Shown here piece after piece: positions 8,203 to 16,313 of a stretch of DNA of 64,000 nucleotides. A model generated the notes under the pieces. It had not been told where the DNA came from. It ran no database searches and worked only from the letters and a program-made list of their open reading frames with translations. The position numbers and the translations under genes are program-made. Numbering within the stretch: position 1 is the first letter of the stretch; each line of letters opens with the position of its first letter. Source of the DNA: an uncultured Rhodospirillaceae bacterium (GTDB lineage Bacteria > Pseudomonadota > Alphaproteobacteria > Reyranellales > Reyranellaceae); the NCBI GenBank assembly GCA_945952105.1, contig CAMFGZ010000020.1:1-64000 (forward strand), written 5' to 3'.

Positions 8203-9774
8203 ATGACCCTTCGTCGCTCCCGGTCGCTGGCGGCCCTGGCCGCCTCCGTCTTTCTCGCCGCCCTGCCGGTACAGGCCCAATCGACCCTCAAGGTGGCGCC
8301 CGAGACGCTGAGCCGCGTGCTCGACCCGCACTTCACGACGTCGTTCACGACGCGCGACCTCGGCTACCTGATCTACGACACGCTGTTCGCGGTCGACGAC
8401 AAGTTCGAGCCCAAGCCACAGATGGTCGACAGCTTCACGATCAGCCCCGACAAGCTCACCTACACCTTCGTGCTGCGGCCGGGCCTCAAATGGCACGACG
8501 GCCAGCCGGTCACGGCGGCCGATTGCGTCGCCTCGATCCAGCGCTGGGGCTCGCGCGACAGCATGGGCCAGACGCTGGCCAAGTTCACCGCGTCCCTGGA
8601 GGCGGCCGACGCCAGCACGATCAAGCTGGTGCTGAAGGAGCCCTACGGGCTGGTGCTCGACAGTCTCGCAAAGATCGGCGCCCCGGTGCCCTTCATGATG
8701 CCGGAGCGGATCGCCAGGACGCCGGGCAGCGAGCAGGTGAAGGAGATCATCGGCTCCGGCCCCTACAAGTTCCGCGCCGACCTGCACGAGCCGGGCGTGA
8801 AGATCGTCCTCGACAAGTTCGCCGACTACAAGCCGCGCAGCGAGCCGCCCGTCTGGGCCTCGGGCGCCAAGATCGCGAAGATGGACAGGGTCGAGATGCT
8901 GGGCATGCCCGACGCCCAGACCCAGGTGAGCGCGCTGACGCGCGGCGAGGTCGACTATCTCGAGCGCGTGCCGGCCGACCTGCTGCCGCTGTTGGACGCC
9001 AGGTCCGGCGCCAAGGCCGAGGTGGTGAGCAAGTTTGGCTTCCAGGCGATCATGCGCATGAACCACCTGCAGCCGCCGTTCGACAATCTCAAGGTGCGGC
9101 AGGCGATCGCCCGCGCGGTCGACCGCTCGATGTATGCCGCCGTCGTCGCAGGCGATCCGAAGTTCGCGACCGACTGCGCCGCCATCTTCGGCTGTGGCAT
9201 GCCCTACGAGAGCAGGGACGGCATCCCCTCCTTCGACATGGCCGCCGCCAAGGCGATGCTGAAGGAAGCCAATGTCGACATGTCGAAGCCGCTGGTGATG
9301 CTGCATGTCGCCAACGCGCCGGGCATCGCCGCTCTCGGCAACGTCACGCGCCAGGTGCTGGTCGATCTCGGCTTCAAGGTCGACATGGTGTCGATGGACT
9401 TCCAGACCTTCGCGACGCGCCGCCTCAACACCGGCCCGGTCGACAAGGGCGGCTGGAACCTCGCCCACACCACGAATTCCGTACCCGATCAGGGCAATCC
9501 GCTCAGCAACCCGTTCCTCGTCGCGTCGGGGCCGCCGGCCGCGGCCTGGGGCTGGCCGAAGGACGAGAAGACCGACGAGCTTCGCCTGAAGTTCGCCACC
9601 GCGCCCGGCGAGGCCACGCGCAAGACGATCGCCAACGAGATCCAGGCCCGTGCCTACGAGCAGGTCCTCTACCTGCCGCTGGCGCAGTTCACGACGCCCT
9701 CGGCCTGGCGCAACAATCTCGAAGGCGTGCTGAAGTCGCCGGTGATGCTGCTCTACAACATCGAGAAGAAGTGA
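8203..9774 (+). CDS. ABC transporter substrate-binding protein, dipeptide/oligopeptide type (SBP_bac_5)
   Basis: 523 residues with a clear Sec signal peptide (MTLRRSRSLAALAASVFLAALPVQAQ). The fold then matches DppA/OppA-type binding proteins (KPQMVDSFTISPDKLTYTF, then LRPGLKWHDGQPVTAADC). An in-frame ATG at 8161 is possible, but the one at 8203 puts the positively charged signal region at the N-terminus. No permease or ATPase gene is next to it, so it is an orphan binding protein that must borrow a transporter or act with the ABC genes elsewhere. An adenosine-deaminase-like gene follows 11 nt later. Confidence 0.9.
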   Translation: MTLRRSRSLAALAASVFLAALPVQAQSTLKVAPETLSRVLDPHFTTSFTTRDLGYLIYDTLFAVDDKFEPKPQMVDSFTISPDKLTYTFVLRPGLKWHDGQPVTAADCVASIQRWGSRDSMGQTLAKFTASLEAADASTIKLVLKEPYGLVLDSLAKIGAPVPFMMPERIARTPGSEQVKEIIGSGPYKFRADLHEPGVKIVLDKFADYKPRSEPPVWASGAKIAKMDRVEMLGMPDAQTQVSALTRGEVDYLERVPADLLPLLDARSGAKAEVVSKFGFQAIMRMNHLQPPFDNLKVRQAIARAVDRSMYAAVVAGDPKFATDCAAIFGCGMPYESRDGIPSFDMAAAKAMLKEANVDMSKPLVMLHVANAPGIAALGNVTRQVLVDLGFKVDMVSMDFQTFATRRLNTGPVDKGGWNLAHTTNSVPDQGNPLSNPFLVASGPPAAAWGWPKDEKTDELRLKFATAPGEATRKTIANEIQARAYEQVLYLPLAQFTTPSAWRNNLEGVLKSPVMLLYNIEKK

Positions 9775-9785
9775 GGATCGCCGCC

Positions 9786-10853
9786 ATGGCGAAAGCGGTT
9801 GCCGACGACTACCTGCGGCGCATTCCCAAGGCCGAACTGCACTGCCACATCGCCGGCACTTTGCGCGCGACCACGGTGGCCGAGCTCGCGAAGAAGTACG
9901 GCCTGCCGCTGCCGCGGCCGGCCGAGCAGCTCTACCAGTGGCCGAACTTCGACGGCTTCCTCGAGATCCTGCGCCTCTCGGCGCTGGTCCTGCGCACCCG
10001 CGAGGATTTCAGCCGCGCGGTCTACGAGTATTGCGAGGATGCGAGCCGCGACGGCAACTTGCGGCACGTCGAGTTCTTCTTCAATCCCGACTATTTCTAT
10101 CCCAACGGCATCGACTATCCGTCGATGGTCGCCGGCATGGCCGACGGCATCGATCGCGTGGGCCGCGACTTCGGCATCTCCGCGCGGCTGATCTGCTGCA
10201 TCGACCGCTCGATCAATTCGCCCGCCAAGGCCGTCGAGATCGTCGAGACCGCGCTCGCCCATCGCCACGAGCTGGTGATCGGCATCGGCCTCGACGGCAA
10301 CGAGAGCGTCGGCCCGCCGGCGATCTTCGCCGAGGCCTATGCGCTGGCCCGCAAGGGCGGGCTGCGCTGCACGGCGCATTGCTGCGAGGATTACCTCACG
10401 CCGCTGGAAGCGCCGCCGACCAACTACCTGATCTGCCGCGACGTGCTGCGCTGCGACCGCATCGACCACGGCTACAACATGCTGGCCTCGGACTATGTGA
10501 TGGCCGAGGCCCGCAAGGACGGGCTCTATTTCACGCCCTGCGCCTGGACCAGCCTGCTGCACAACCGCCCGCACCGGCCCCAGCGCATCCGCCGCATGGT
10601 CGAGGCCGGCCTGAACGTCACGATCAACACCGACGATCCGGCGATGTTCGGCACCAATCTCGGCCACGGCTTCACGACCCTGTTCGACACGATCGGCTGG
10701 GGCCCCGACAAGGCGCGTATGTTCAGCCTGAACTCGGTCGAGGGCTCATGGCTCGACGAGAGCGACAAGGCGAAACTGAGAATCGACTTCCGCCGCCAGA
10801 TCGCCGCGCTGGACGAGGAATTCGGCTACGGCAACGAGCCGATGGCGGTCTGA
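9786..10853 (+). CDS. Adenosine deaminase-like metal-dependent hydrolase
   Basis: 355 residues of the adenosine/AMP deaminase branch of the amidohydrolase superfamily. Metal and catalytic residues are visible: HxH at residues 19 and 21 (AELHCHIAGTL), H198 and E201, DRIDHGYNM, and TINTDDPAMFG with the paired aspartates. The usual HAGE catalytic block reads HCCE here. The Glu and His are kept, but the substrate-contacting Ala-Gly is changed, so the substrate may be a different purine or an amide. The pairing with an orphan solute-binding protein suggests scavenging of an imported compound. Confidence 0.85.
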   Translation: MAKAVADDYLRRIPKAELHCHIAGTLRATTVAELAKKYGLPLPRPAEQLYQWPNFDGFLEILRLSALVLRTREDFSRAVYEYCEDASRDGNLRHVEFFFNPDYFYPNGIDYPSMVAGMADGIDRVGRDFGISARLICCIDRSINSPAKAVEIVETALAHRHELVIGIGLDGNESVGPPAIFAEAYALARKGGLRCTAHCCEDYLTPLEAPPTNYLICRDVLRCDRIDHGYNMLASDYVMAEARKDGLYFTPCAWTSLLHNRPHRPQRIRRMVEAGLNVTINTDDPAMFGTNLGHGFTTLFDTIGWGPDKARMFSLNSVEGSWLDESDKAKLRIDFRRQIAALDEEFGYGNEPMAV

Positions 10854-10864
10854 AGTTCAGCTCG

Positions 10865-10886
10865 CCTCCCCATTTGAATGGGGGAA
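10865..10886. terminator. Bidirectional hairpin between convergent genes
   Basis: CTCCCCATT (10866-10874), a TG loop and AATGGGGGA (10877-10885) form a stem with one bulged G. It lies between the stop codons of the adenosine-deaminase-like gene and msrA. A close variant occurs at 37152-37178 downstream of trmB, so it belongs to a dispersed palindromic repeat family. It probably acts as a transcript end for both genes. Confidence 0.5.
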
Positions 10887-10902
10887 AGGCAACGGTCCGA
10901 CT

Positions 10903-11565
10903 TTACGCCGCCGCCACACCCAGCCCGATCGGGCAGGACACGCCGGTGCCGCCGAGGCCGCAATAGCCGCCGGGGTTCTTGGCGAGATATTGCTGGTGAT
11001 AGTCCTCGGCGTAGAAGAAGACCGGCGCGTCGACGATCTCGGTCGTGATCGTGCCATAGCCCTTTCTGGCCAATTCCTTCTGGAACACCGCGCGCGAGGC
11101 TTGGGCCTGCGCCTTCTGCGTCTCCGAGAAGGTGTAGATGCCCGAGCGATACTGGGTGCCGACATCGTTGCCCTGTCGCATGCCCTGGGTCGGGTCATGG
11201 CTCTCCCAGAACAGGCGCAGCAGCGCCTCGTACGAGGTCTGCTTCGGATCGAACCACACCTTCACCACCTCGTTGTGGCCGGTATAGCCCGAGCAGACTT
11301 CCTCGTAGGTCGGGTTGGGCGTGAGGCCCGCGGCATAGCCGACCGCCGTTGCATAGACACCCGGCGCTTCCCAGAACACGCGCTCGGCGCCCCAGAAGCA
11401 GCCCAGGCCGAACATCGCCTGTTCGAGGCCTTCGGGAAACGGCGGCTGGATGCGGTTGCCGTTGACGTAATGCATCACGGGGATCTCGAAATCCGGCGCG
11501 GGGCGGCCCGGCAGTGCGCGGTCGGCGGTCGGCAACTCGGTCTTCTTGCGCAGAATTCGCCACAT
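10903..11565 (-). CDS. msrA: Peptide-methionine (S)-S-oxide reductase MsrA
   Basis: Reduces methionine-S-sulfoxide in oxidised proteins, using thioredoxin. The catalytic Cys56 is in [11 protein letters not shown]. Other family blocks are present ([44 protein letters not shown]), and resolving cysteines lie in the C-terminal [16 protein letters not shown]. The ATG at 11565 was chosen because GAGGAG sits 8 nt upstream; longer in-frame starts at 11580 and 11658 would add unlikely residues. 220 residues is normal for the alphaproteobacterial long form. Confidence 0.95.
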   Translation of the reverse strand: MWRILRKKTELPTADRALPGRPAPDFEIPVMHYVNGNRIQPPFPEGLEQAMFGLGCFWGAERVFWEAPGVYATAVGYAAGLTPNPTYEEVCSGYTGHNEVVKVWFDPKQTSYEALLRLFWESHDPTQGMRQGNDVGTQYRSGIYTFSETQKAQAQASRAVFQKELARKGYGTITTEIVDAPVFFYAEDYHQQYLAKNPGGYCGLGGTGVSCPIGLGVAAA

Positions 11566-11657
11566 GGCGCGGCTCCTCATGCTTTCGTGTGCTGGTCGCC
11601 GGCCAATATGGCCATACAATGCCGCCAAATCGAGGGGCCATCCGGGGGGAGCCGCCA

Positions 11658-12044
11658 ATGCCCGTGTTTTTCGTCTGTGCCGGCCTGCTCGGCCTGCTCG
11701 CCGCGGTGCTCACGGTGAAGGTGGGGCTGATGCGCGGGCGCAAGCGGATCAACCTCGGTGACGGCGCCGACGCCGAGATGCAGGCGGCGGTGCGGGCGCA
11801 TGGCAATCTGATGGAGTTCGCGCCGCTTTGCCTGCTGATGATCTATATGGCGAGCGACTTCTACGGCTTCCGCACGGTGGCGGGACTGTCGGTCGCCCTT
11901 CTGGTCGCCCGTATCCTGCATGCCGGCGGCATGCTGGGCTTCATCCCGAGGGGCCGCATGCTGGGAACGGTGACGACCACATTGATCCTGGGAATCTCCT
12001 CGATCCTGCTCGCGATCGCCGGGCTCGGTCTCAAACAGTACTGA
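11658..12044 (+). CDS. MAPEG family membrane protein
   Basis: 128-residue integral membrane protein with about four hydrophobic segments and the MAPEG signature region ([22 protein letters not shown]). MAPEG proteins include glutathione transferases and peroxidases; the bacterial YecN/YrvC-type members are mostly uncharacterised. The ATG at 11658 is preceded by GGGGGGAG. It is divergent from msrA, which fits a loose oxidative-stress theme, and is followed by the PlsB-like acyltransferase 22 nt later. Confidence 0.88.
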   Translation: MPVFFVCAGLLGLLAAVLTVKVGLMRGRKRINLGDGADAEMQAAVRAHGNLMEFAPLCLLMIYMASDFYGFRTVAGLSVALLVARILHAGGMLGFIPRGRMLGTVTTTLILGISSILLAIAGLGLKQY

Positions 12045-12066
12045 CGCAGGCGACGCGAAGCCGGAC

Positions 12067-13485
12067 ATGGGTGAGCCCGTCACCGTCCCGCTCTGGCTGT
12101 TCATCGCGATCCTCGCCTTTGCGCTGTGGTCGCTGCTCGACCGGCTGCTGATCCCCAGCGGACGCTGGTTCCTGCGCCGTCGGCTCAACCGGCTCATCGA
12201 GCGCGTCAATCGCCGCCTCGCCGTCGAGATCAAGCCGTTCCAGCTCACCAAACGGCAGGTGCTGATCGACCGGCTGATCTACGACCCGCAGGTCGTCGCC
12301 GCCGCCAACGAACATGCGCGCACCCACAACGTGCCGCGCGAGGTCGCGATGACGGAAGTCCATCGCTACGCACGCGAGATCGTGCCGACCTTCAACGCCT
12401 ACATCTATTTCCGCGTCGGCTATTCGATCGCCCGCGCCGTCGCGCGCTTCCTCTATCGCGTGCGGCTGGGCCATGCCGACGAACGCACACTGGCCGGCGT
12501 GTCACCGGACACGACCGTGGTGTTCGTGATGAACCATCGCAGCAACATGGACTACGTGCTGGTCGCCTTCCTGGCGGCCGAGCGCACGGCGCTGTCCTAC
12601 GCCGTGGGCGAATGGGCACGCATCTGGCCGTTGCAGCAGCTCATCCGGTCCATGGGCGCCTACTTCGTGCGGCGCAACTCCGACAGTCCCATCTATCGCC
12701 GCGTGCTCGAGCGCTACGTCCACATGGCGACCGAGGCTGGCGTCGCGCAGGCGATGTATCCCGAAGGCGGCCTGTCGCGCGACGGCCGCCTGCGCGAGCC
12801 CAAGCTCGGTCTGTTCGACTACATGCTGAAATCGTTCGACCCGAGCGGCACGCACGACATCGTCTTCGTGCCGGTGGCTCTGAACTACGACCGCGTGCTG
12901 GAGGACCGCACCCTGCTGCGCTCGCTCGACCGCGAGGCGCCGCGGCGGGGCGTCTGGTTCGCCACGCGCACCGCGCTCTCCTTCTGGGCGAGCCAGGCCG
13001 GCCTGATGCTGCGCGGACACTGGTTCCGCTTCGGCTATGCCTGCGTAAATTTCGGCGCACCGATCTCGGCGCGCGACTGGCTGACGGCAAAGGGCGGGCC
13101 GGGCGGCAGCGACCTGCGCACGCTCGACAAGGACCGGCGCTTCGAGGTCATCGGTCGGCTGGCGAACGATGTGATGGGCGAGATCGCCCGACTGGTCCCC
13201 GTCCTGCCGGTGTCGCTGATGGCGACGATCCTGCTCGAGGCCGAAGCGCCGCTGGACGAGCTGGAGATGAAGGCCAGGGCTTCCCGGCTGGTCGCTCATC
13301 TCGAGGAGCGCGGCGCCAAGCTTTACCTGCCGCGCGGCGATCGCGATTATGCCTTCCATGTCGGCCTGCGCATGCTGTCGCTGCGCCATCTGGCCGAGGA
13401 AAGTGACGAGGGGCTTTTTTCCGCCGTGGCAACCGAGCGACCCGTTCTCGCGTATTATGCCAACGCCATTGCCCACCTGCGTTGA
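12067..13485 (+). CDS. PlsB-like glycerol-3-phosphate / 1-acylglycerol-phosphate acyltransferase
   Basis: 472 residues. An N-terminal membrane segment (residues 8-28) precedes the acyltransferase domain with the HX4D motif HRSNMD at 157-162, FVRRNS, and MYPEGGLSRDGRLREPK, which matches the second and third PLSc blocks as found in PlsB (EGGRSRTGR). It is much shorter than E. coli PlsB (about 807 residues). It probably acylates glycerol-3-phosphate or a related acceptor at the inner membrane. The YihY-family gene begins 2 nt after its stop codon, so the two are co-expressed. Confidence 0.82.
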   Translation: MGEPVTVPLWLFIAILAFALWSLLDRLLIPSGRWFLRRRLNRLIERVNRRLAVEIKPFQLTKRQVLIDRLIYDPQVVAAANEHARTHNVPREVAMTEVHRYAREIVPTFNAYIYFRVGYSIARAVARFLYRVRLGHADERTLAGVSPDTTVVFVMNHRSNMDYVLVAFLAAERTALSYAVGEWARIWPLQQLIRSMGAYFVRRNSDSPIYRRVLERYVHMATEAGVAQAMYPEGGLSRDGRLREPKLGLFDYMLKSFDPSGTHDIVFVPVALNYDRVLEDRTLLRSLDREAPRRGVWFATRTALSFWASQAGLMLRGHWFRFGYACVNFGAPISARDWLTAKGGPGGSDLRTLDKDRRFEVIGRLANDVMGEIARLVPVLPVSLMATILLEAEAPLDELEMKARASRLVAHLEERGAKLYLPRGDRDYAFHVGLRMLSLRHLAEESDEGLFSAVATERPVLAYYANAIAHLR

Positions 13486-13487
13486 AC

Positions 13488-14357
13488 ATGATCACCACGC
13501 TCTGGCGTATCGCCTACGAGGCCGGCTACGGCTACTTCGCGAACCGGCTCTCCACCTCGGCCGCGGCGATGGCCTTCTACACCATGTTCGCGCTCGGCCC
13601 GATCATGATCTTCACCATCGCCATCGCCGAGCCGTTCGTCGGCCGGTTCATGGCGCAGGAGGCGATCTTCGACGCGCTGGGCACCGTGGTCGCGCAGGAC
13701 CAGTTGCGCACCATCCGGCGGTTCGCCTCGGAGGATCTGTTTCGCGGCGGCGGCATCGCCGCGCTCGCCGGTGCGGCCGTGCTGCTCTACACCGGCACGC
13801 GCGTTTTCGTTGAACTGGACGACGGCATCGACGCGATCTGGCGCGACAGTCGCGGCCCGACCGTGCATCCCGTCCTGGCCAGCCTGAAATCGCGCCTGCT
13901 CGCCATCCTGCTGATGATCGTGCTGGGCCTCCTGCTGATCGTCGTGATCCTGGCCAGTGTGCTCATCTCGGCCTACGCCGGCGCCCTCGAAAGGTTTCCC
14001 GTCCTCGGCGTCTGGATCGGCCCGGCGATTTCCGCCTCGGTGCACTACGGCCTGCTGTCGACCTTCTTCACGCTGATCTACAAGTGGCTGCCGACCGGCG
14101 GCGTACCGTGGCGCTACGCGCTGATCGGCGGACTCGTGAATGGACTTCTGTTCGCGGCCGGCAACCGCGCGCTGGTCTTCTACTTCGAGGTGACGCAGCT
14201 CACCTCTGCCTTCGGCGCCACGGCGGGCTTCGCCGCCATCATGGTCTGGATGTACTGGACGTCCCTCACCATCCTGATCGGCGCCCAGGTCGGACGTGCG
14301 ACACGCGACGTGCTGATCAACAATCGCGCGCGCGAGATGGTGGAGGGGGATCTCTAG
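13488..14357 (+). CDS. YihY/BrkB family inner-membrane protein
   Basis: 289-residue polytopic protein with about six membrane segments and family landmarks (STSAAAMAFYTMFALGPIMIF at the N-terminus, YKWLPTGGVPWRYALIGGLVNGLLF, and FGATAGFAAIMVWMYWTSLTILIGAQ near the C-terminus). The function of YihY/BrkB proteins is not settled; the old RNase BN name was wrong. The ATG at 13488 follows the upstream stop at 13483-13485. Its TAG stop lies in a CTAG tetranucleotide that bounds the hairpin element immediately downstream. Confidence 0.9.
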   Translation: MITTLWRIAYEAGYGYFANRLSTSAAAMAFYTMFALGPIMIFTIAIAEPFVGRFMAQEAIFDALGTVVAQDQLRTIRRFASEDLFRGGGIAALAGAAVLLYTGTRVFVELDDGIDAIWRDSRGPTVHPVLASLKSRLLAILLMIVLGLLLIVVILASVLISAYAGALERFPVLGVWIGPAISASVHYGLLSTFFTLIYKWLPTGGVPWRYALIGGLVNGLLFAAGNRALVFYFEVTQLTSAFGATAGFAAIMVWMYWTSLTILIGAQVGRATRDVLINNRAREMVEGDL

Positions 14358-14584
14358 TGCTTTGTCGCAATGCCGCAACGGCATTGCGACAAAGCACTGG
14401 CGGGCGGCAGCGCCTTCATAGGCGCGAGAGCCTGCACGGGCAGAAAAGACAATGGTGCGCAAGCGGAACCGTGCGGGCTCTCGGCGCTTCGCTTCCGCGC
14501 CTTCACAGGCGCATACGCTGCAGCGCCTGCCGCCCGCCATCGCTTCATGGCAATGCCGCCTTCGGCATTGCCATGAAGCGCTAG
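14354..14584. mobile_element. Double-hairpin MITE-like element flanked by CTAG
   Basis: The 223-bp segment 14358-14580 is bounded on both sides by CTAG (14354-14357 and 14581-14584). It begins with a perfect 20-bp stem (14356-14375 with 14379-14398, loop CAA) and ends with a perfect 18-bp stem (14541-14558 with 14563-14580, loop CCTT). The two ends are themselves inverted copies (14 of 18 terminal bases agree, sharing GCAATGCCG). Inner matches (GGCGGGCGGCAG against its complement at the other end, and GAGAGCCTGCAC against GAGAGCCCGCAC) make the whole segment one long imperfect palindrome. No ORF inside is convincing. It looks like a non-autonomous element with a 4-bp target duplication. Confidence 0.6.
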
Positions 14585-15576
14585 AACATCGTAGCCAACA
14601 CCCGGTCCGGCGGCTTGTGGCCGTCGGCGAAGGTCTTGATGTTGATCAGGACTTTCTCGCCCATCTCGATGCGGCCCTCGAGCGTGGCCGAGCCCATGTG
14701 CGGCAGCAGCACGACGCGGTCGAGTTCGAGCAGCTTGGGGTTCACCTGAGGCTCGTTCTCGTAGACGTCGAGGCCGGCGCCGGCCATCTCGCCCGCCTTC
14801 AGCATGCGCACCATCGCGTTCTCGTCGATGACCTCGCCGCGCGCGGTGTTCACGAGGATCGCGCTCGGCTTCATCAGCTTGAGACGGCGCGCCGACAGGA
14901 GATGGAAGGTCGCGGGCGTATGCGGGCAATTGACCGACACGATGTCCATGCGCGCCAGCATCTGGTCGAGGCTCTCCCAGTAGGTGGCCTCGAGCTCGCG
15001 CTCGATGTCGCCGTGGACGCGCTTGCGATTGTGATAGTGGATGGCGAGGCCGAAGCCCCGCGCGCGATGCGCCAGCGCCTGACCGATGCGGCCCATGCCG
15101 ACGATGCCCATGCGCTTGCCCTGCAGCCGCGCGCCGAGCATCGACGTCGGGCTCCAGCCGGACCACTTGCCGCTGCGCACCAGCCGCTCGCCCTCGCCCA
15201 TGCGCCGCGCCGTGGCCAGCACCAGTGCCATCGACATGTCGGCGGTGTCCTCGGTGAGCACGCCCGGCGTGTTGGTGACGGTGATGCCGCGCTGGCGGGC
15301 GGTATCGAGGTCGATGTGATCGACGCCGGTGCCGAACGACGCGATCAGCTTCAGCTTCGGCCCGGCCTGCGACAGGACGCGGCTGTCGATCCGGTCGGTG
15401 ACGGTCGGCACCAGCACGTCGGCGGCTTTCACTGCTTCGACGAGTTGCGGGCCGGTCATCGGCTTGTCGTCGGCGTTGAGGCGCGTGTCGAACAGCTCCA
15501 TCAGACGCGTCTCGATCGCGTCGGGAAGCTTTCGGGTGACGATCACCAGCGGCTTTTTCTTGGGGGAGGACGGCAT
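14581..15576 (-). CDS. D-2-hydroxyacid dehydrogenase (glyoxylate/hydroxypyruvate reductase-like)
   Basis: 331-residue NAD(P)-dependent enzyme of the D-isomer 2-hydroxyacid dehydrogenase family. The nucleotide motif GMGRIG is at 160-165. The catalytic Arg is in VNTARGEVI, and the Glu/His pair is in the following ENEPQV and LLPHMGSAT blocks. The substrate is probably glyoxylate, hydroxypyruvate or a related 2-oxo acid. Its TAG stop is provided by the CTAG flanking the hairpin element, mirroring the convergent YihY gene. Confidence 0.9.
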   Translation of the reverse strand: MPSSPKKKPLVIVTRKLPDAIETRLMELFDTRLNADDKPMTGPQLVEAVKAADVLVPTVTDRIDSRVLSQAGPKLKLIASFGTGVDHIDLDTARQRGITVTNTPGVLTEDTADMSMALVLATARRMGEGERLVRSGKWSGWSPTSMLGARLQGKRMGIVGMGRIGQALAHRARGFGLAIHYHNRKRVHGDIERELEATYWESLDQMLARMDIVSVNCPHTPATFHLLSARRLKLMKPSAILVNTARGEVIDENAMVRMLKAGEMAGAGLDVYENEPQVNPKLLELDRVVLLPHMGSATLEGRIEMGEKVLINIKTFADGHKPPDRVLATMF

Positions 15577-15738
15577 GTGAAAATGGGACCGGCGCTGGCT
15601 CGTAACAGGGACCCAGCCCGATTACCAAGTCCGCGCGCGTTTTGTCCAGCAAACGGGTCCATCGAAGTGCGTGCCGGAAAGTCGCGCCATTTCAAAGACT
15701 TGTCGCCGAATATGAAGATTTCAGGTATATAGGCGGCA

Positions 15739-16278
15739 ATGGGAATTCGATCGTCGGTCCTGCTTTGCGGCTTCTGCGTTGCTTTGGCGGCATTTTCCCT
15801 GCCCCAGGCGGGGGGCACGGCAGCCCTCGCGGCCGACAAACCGACCAACGCCCAGCGCAAGGGTTCGGGCCTGCCGATCCCTCGTTTCGCCTCCCTCCGG
15901 TCCGACGAAGTCAACGTCCGCACCGGCCCGGGCTCGCGCTATCCCATCGACTGGATGTTCAAGCGCAAGGCCATGCCGGTCGAGATCGTTGCCGAGTACG
16001 AGAACTGGCGCAAAATCCGCGACTGGCAGGGCGCCAGCGGCTGGGTGCATCAGAGCCTCCTGAGCGGCAAGCGTTCGTTCATCATCTCCTCGAAGACCGC
16101 CAGCCTCTACAAGACGCCGGCCTCCTCGGCGGAGGTCGTCGCCAAGCTCGAACCAGAGGTCATGGGCGAGATCCGCTCCTGCGCCGGCGACTGGTGCCGC
16201 GTGAAGGTCGCCGGGGTCAGCGGCTGGATCGAGCGCGGCGGCATGTGGGGCGTCTATAAGTCCGAGCCGATCAACTAG
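15739..16278 (+). CDS. Exported SH3-domain protein
   Basis: 179 residues. A signal peptide (about residues 1-32, ending ALAADK) is followed by two bacterial SH3-like modules: one starting at residues 52-58 (SDEVNVRTGPGSRYPIDWMFKR), the second in the C-terminal half (KTASLYKTPASSAEVVAKLEPEV to WIERGGMWGVYK). Such proteins bind or sense the cell wall in the periplasm. TATATA lies 8-13 nt before the ATG, so the mRNA may be leaderless. The TonB-like genes follow after 35 nt in the same direction, suggesting an envelope-related unit. Confidence 0.85.
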   Translation: MGIRSSVLLCGFCVALAAFSLPQAGGTAALAADKPTNAQRKGSGLPIPRFASLRSDEVNVRTGPGSRYPIDWMFKRKAMPVEIVAEYENWRKIRDWQGASGWVHQSLLSGKRSFIISSKTASLYKTPASSAEVVAKLEPEVMGEIRSCAGDWCRVKVAGVSGWIERGGMWGVYKSEPIN

Positions 16279-16313
16279 CGGCCGGCAAGGTCGCCCCGTA
16301 GAACAGGGTCACC

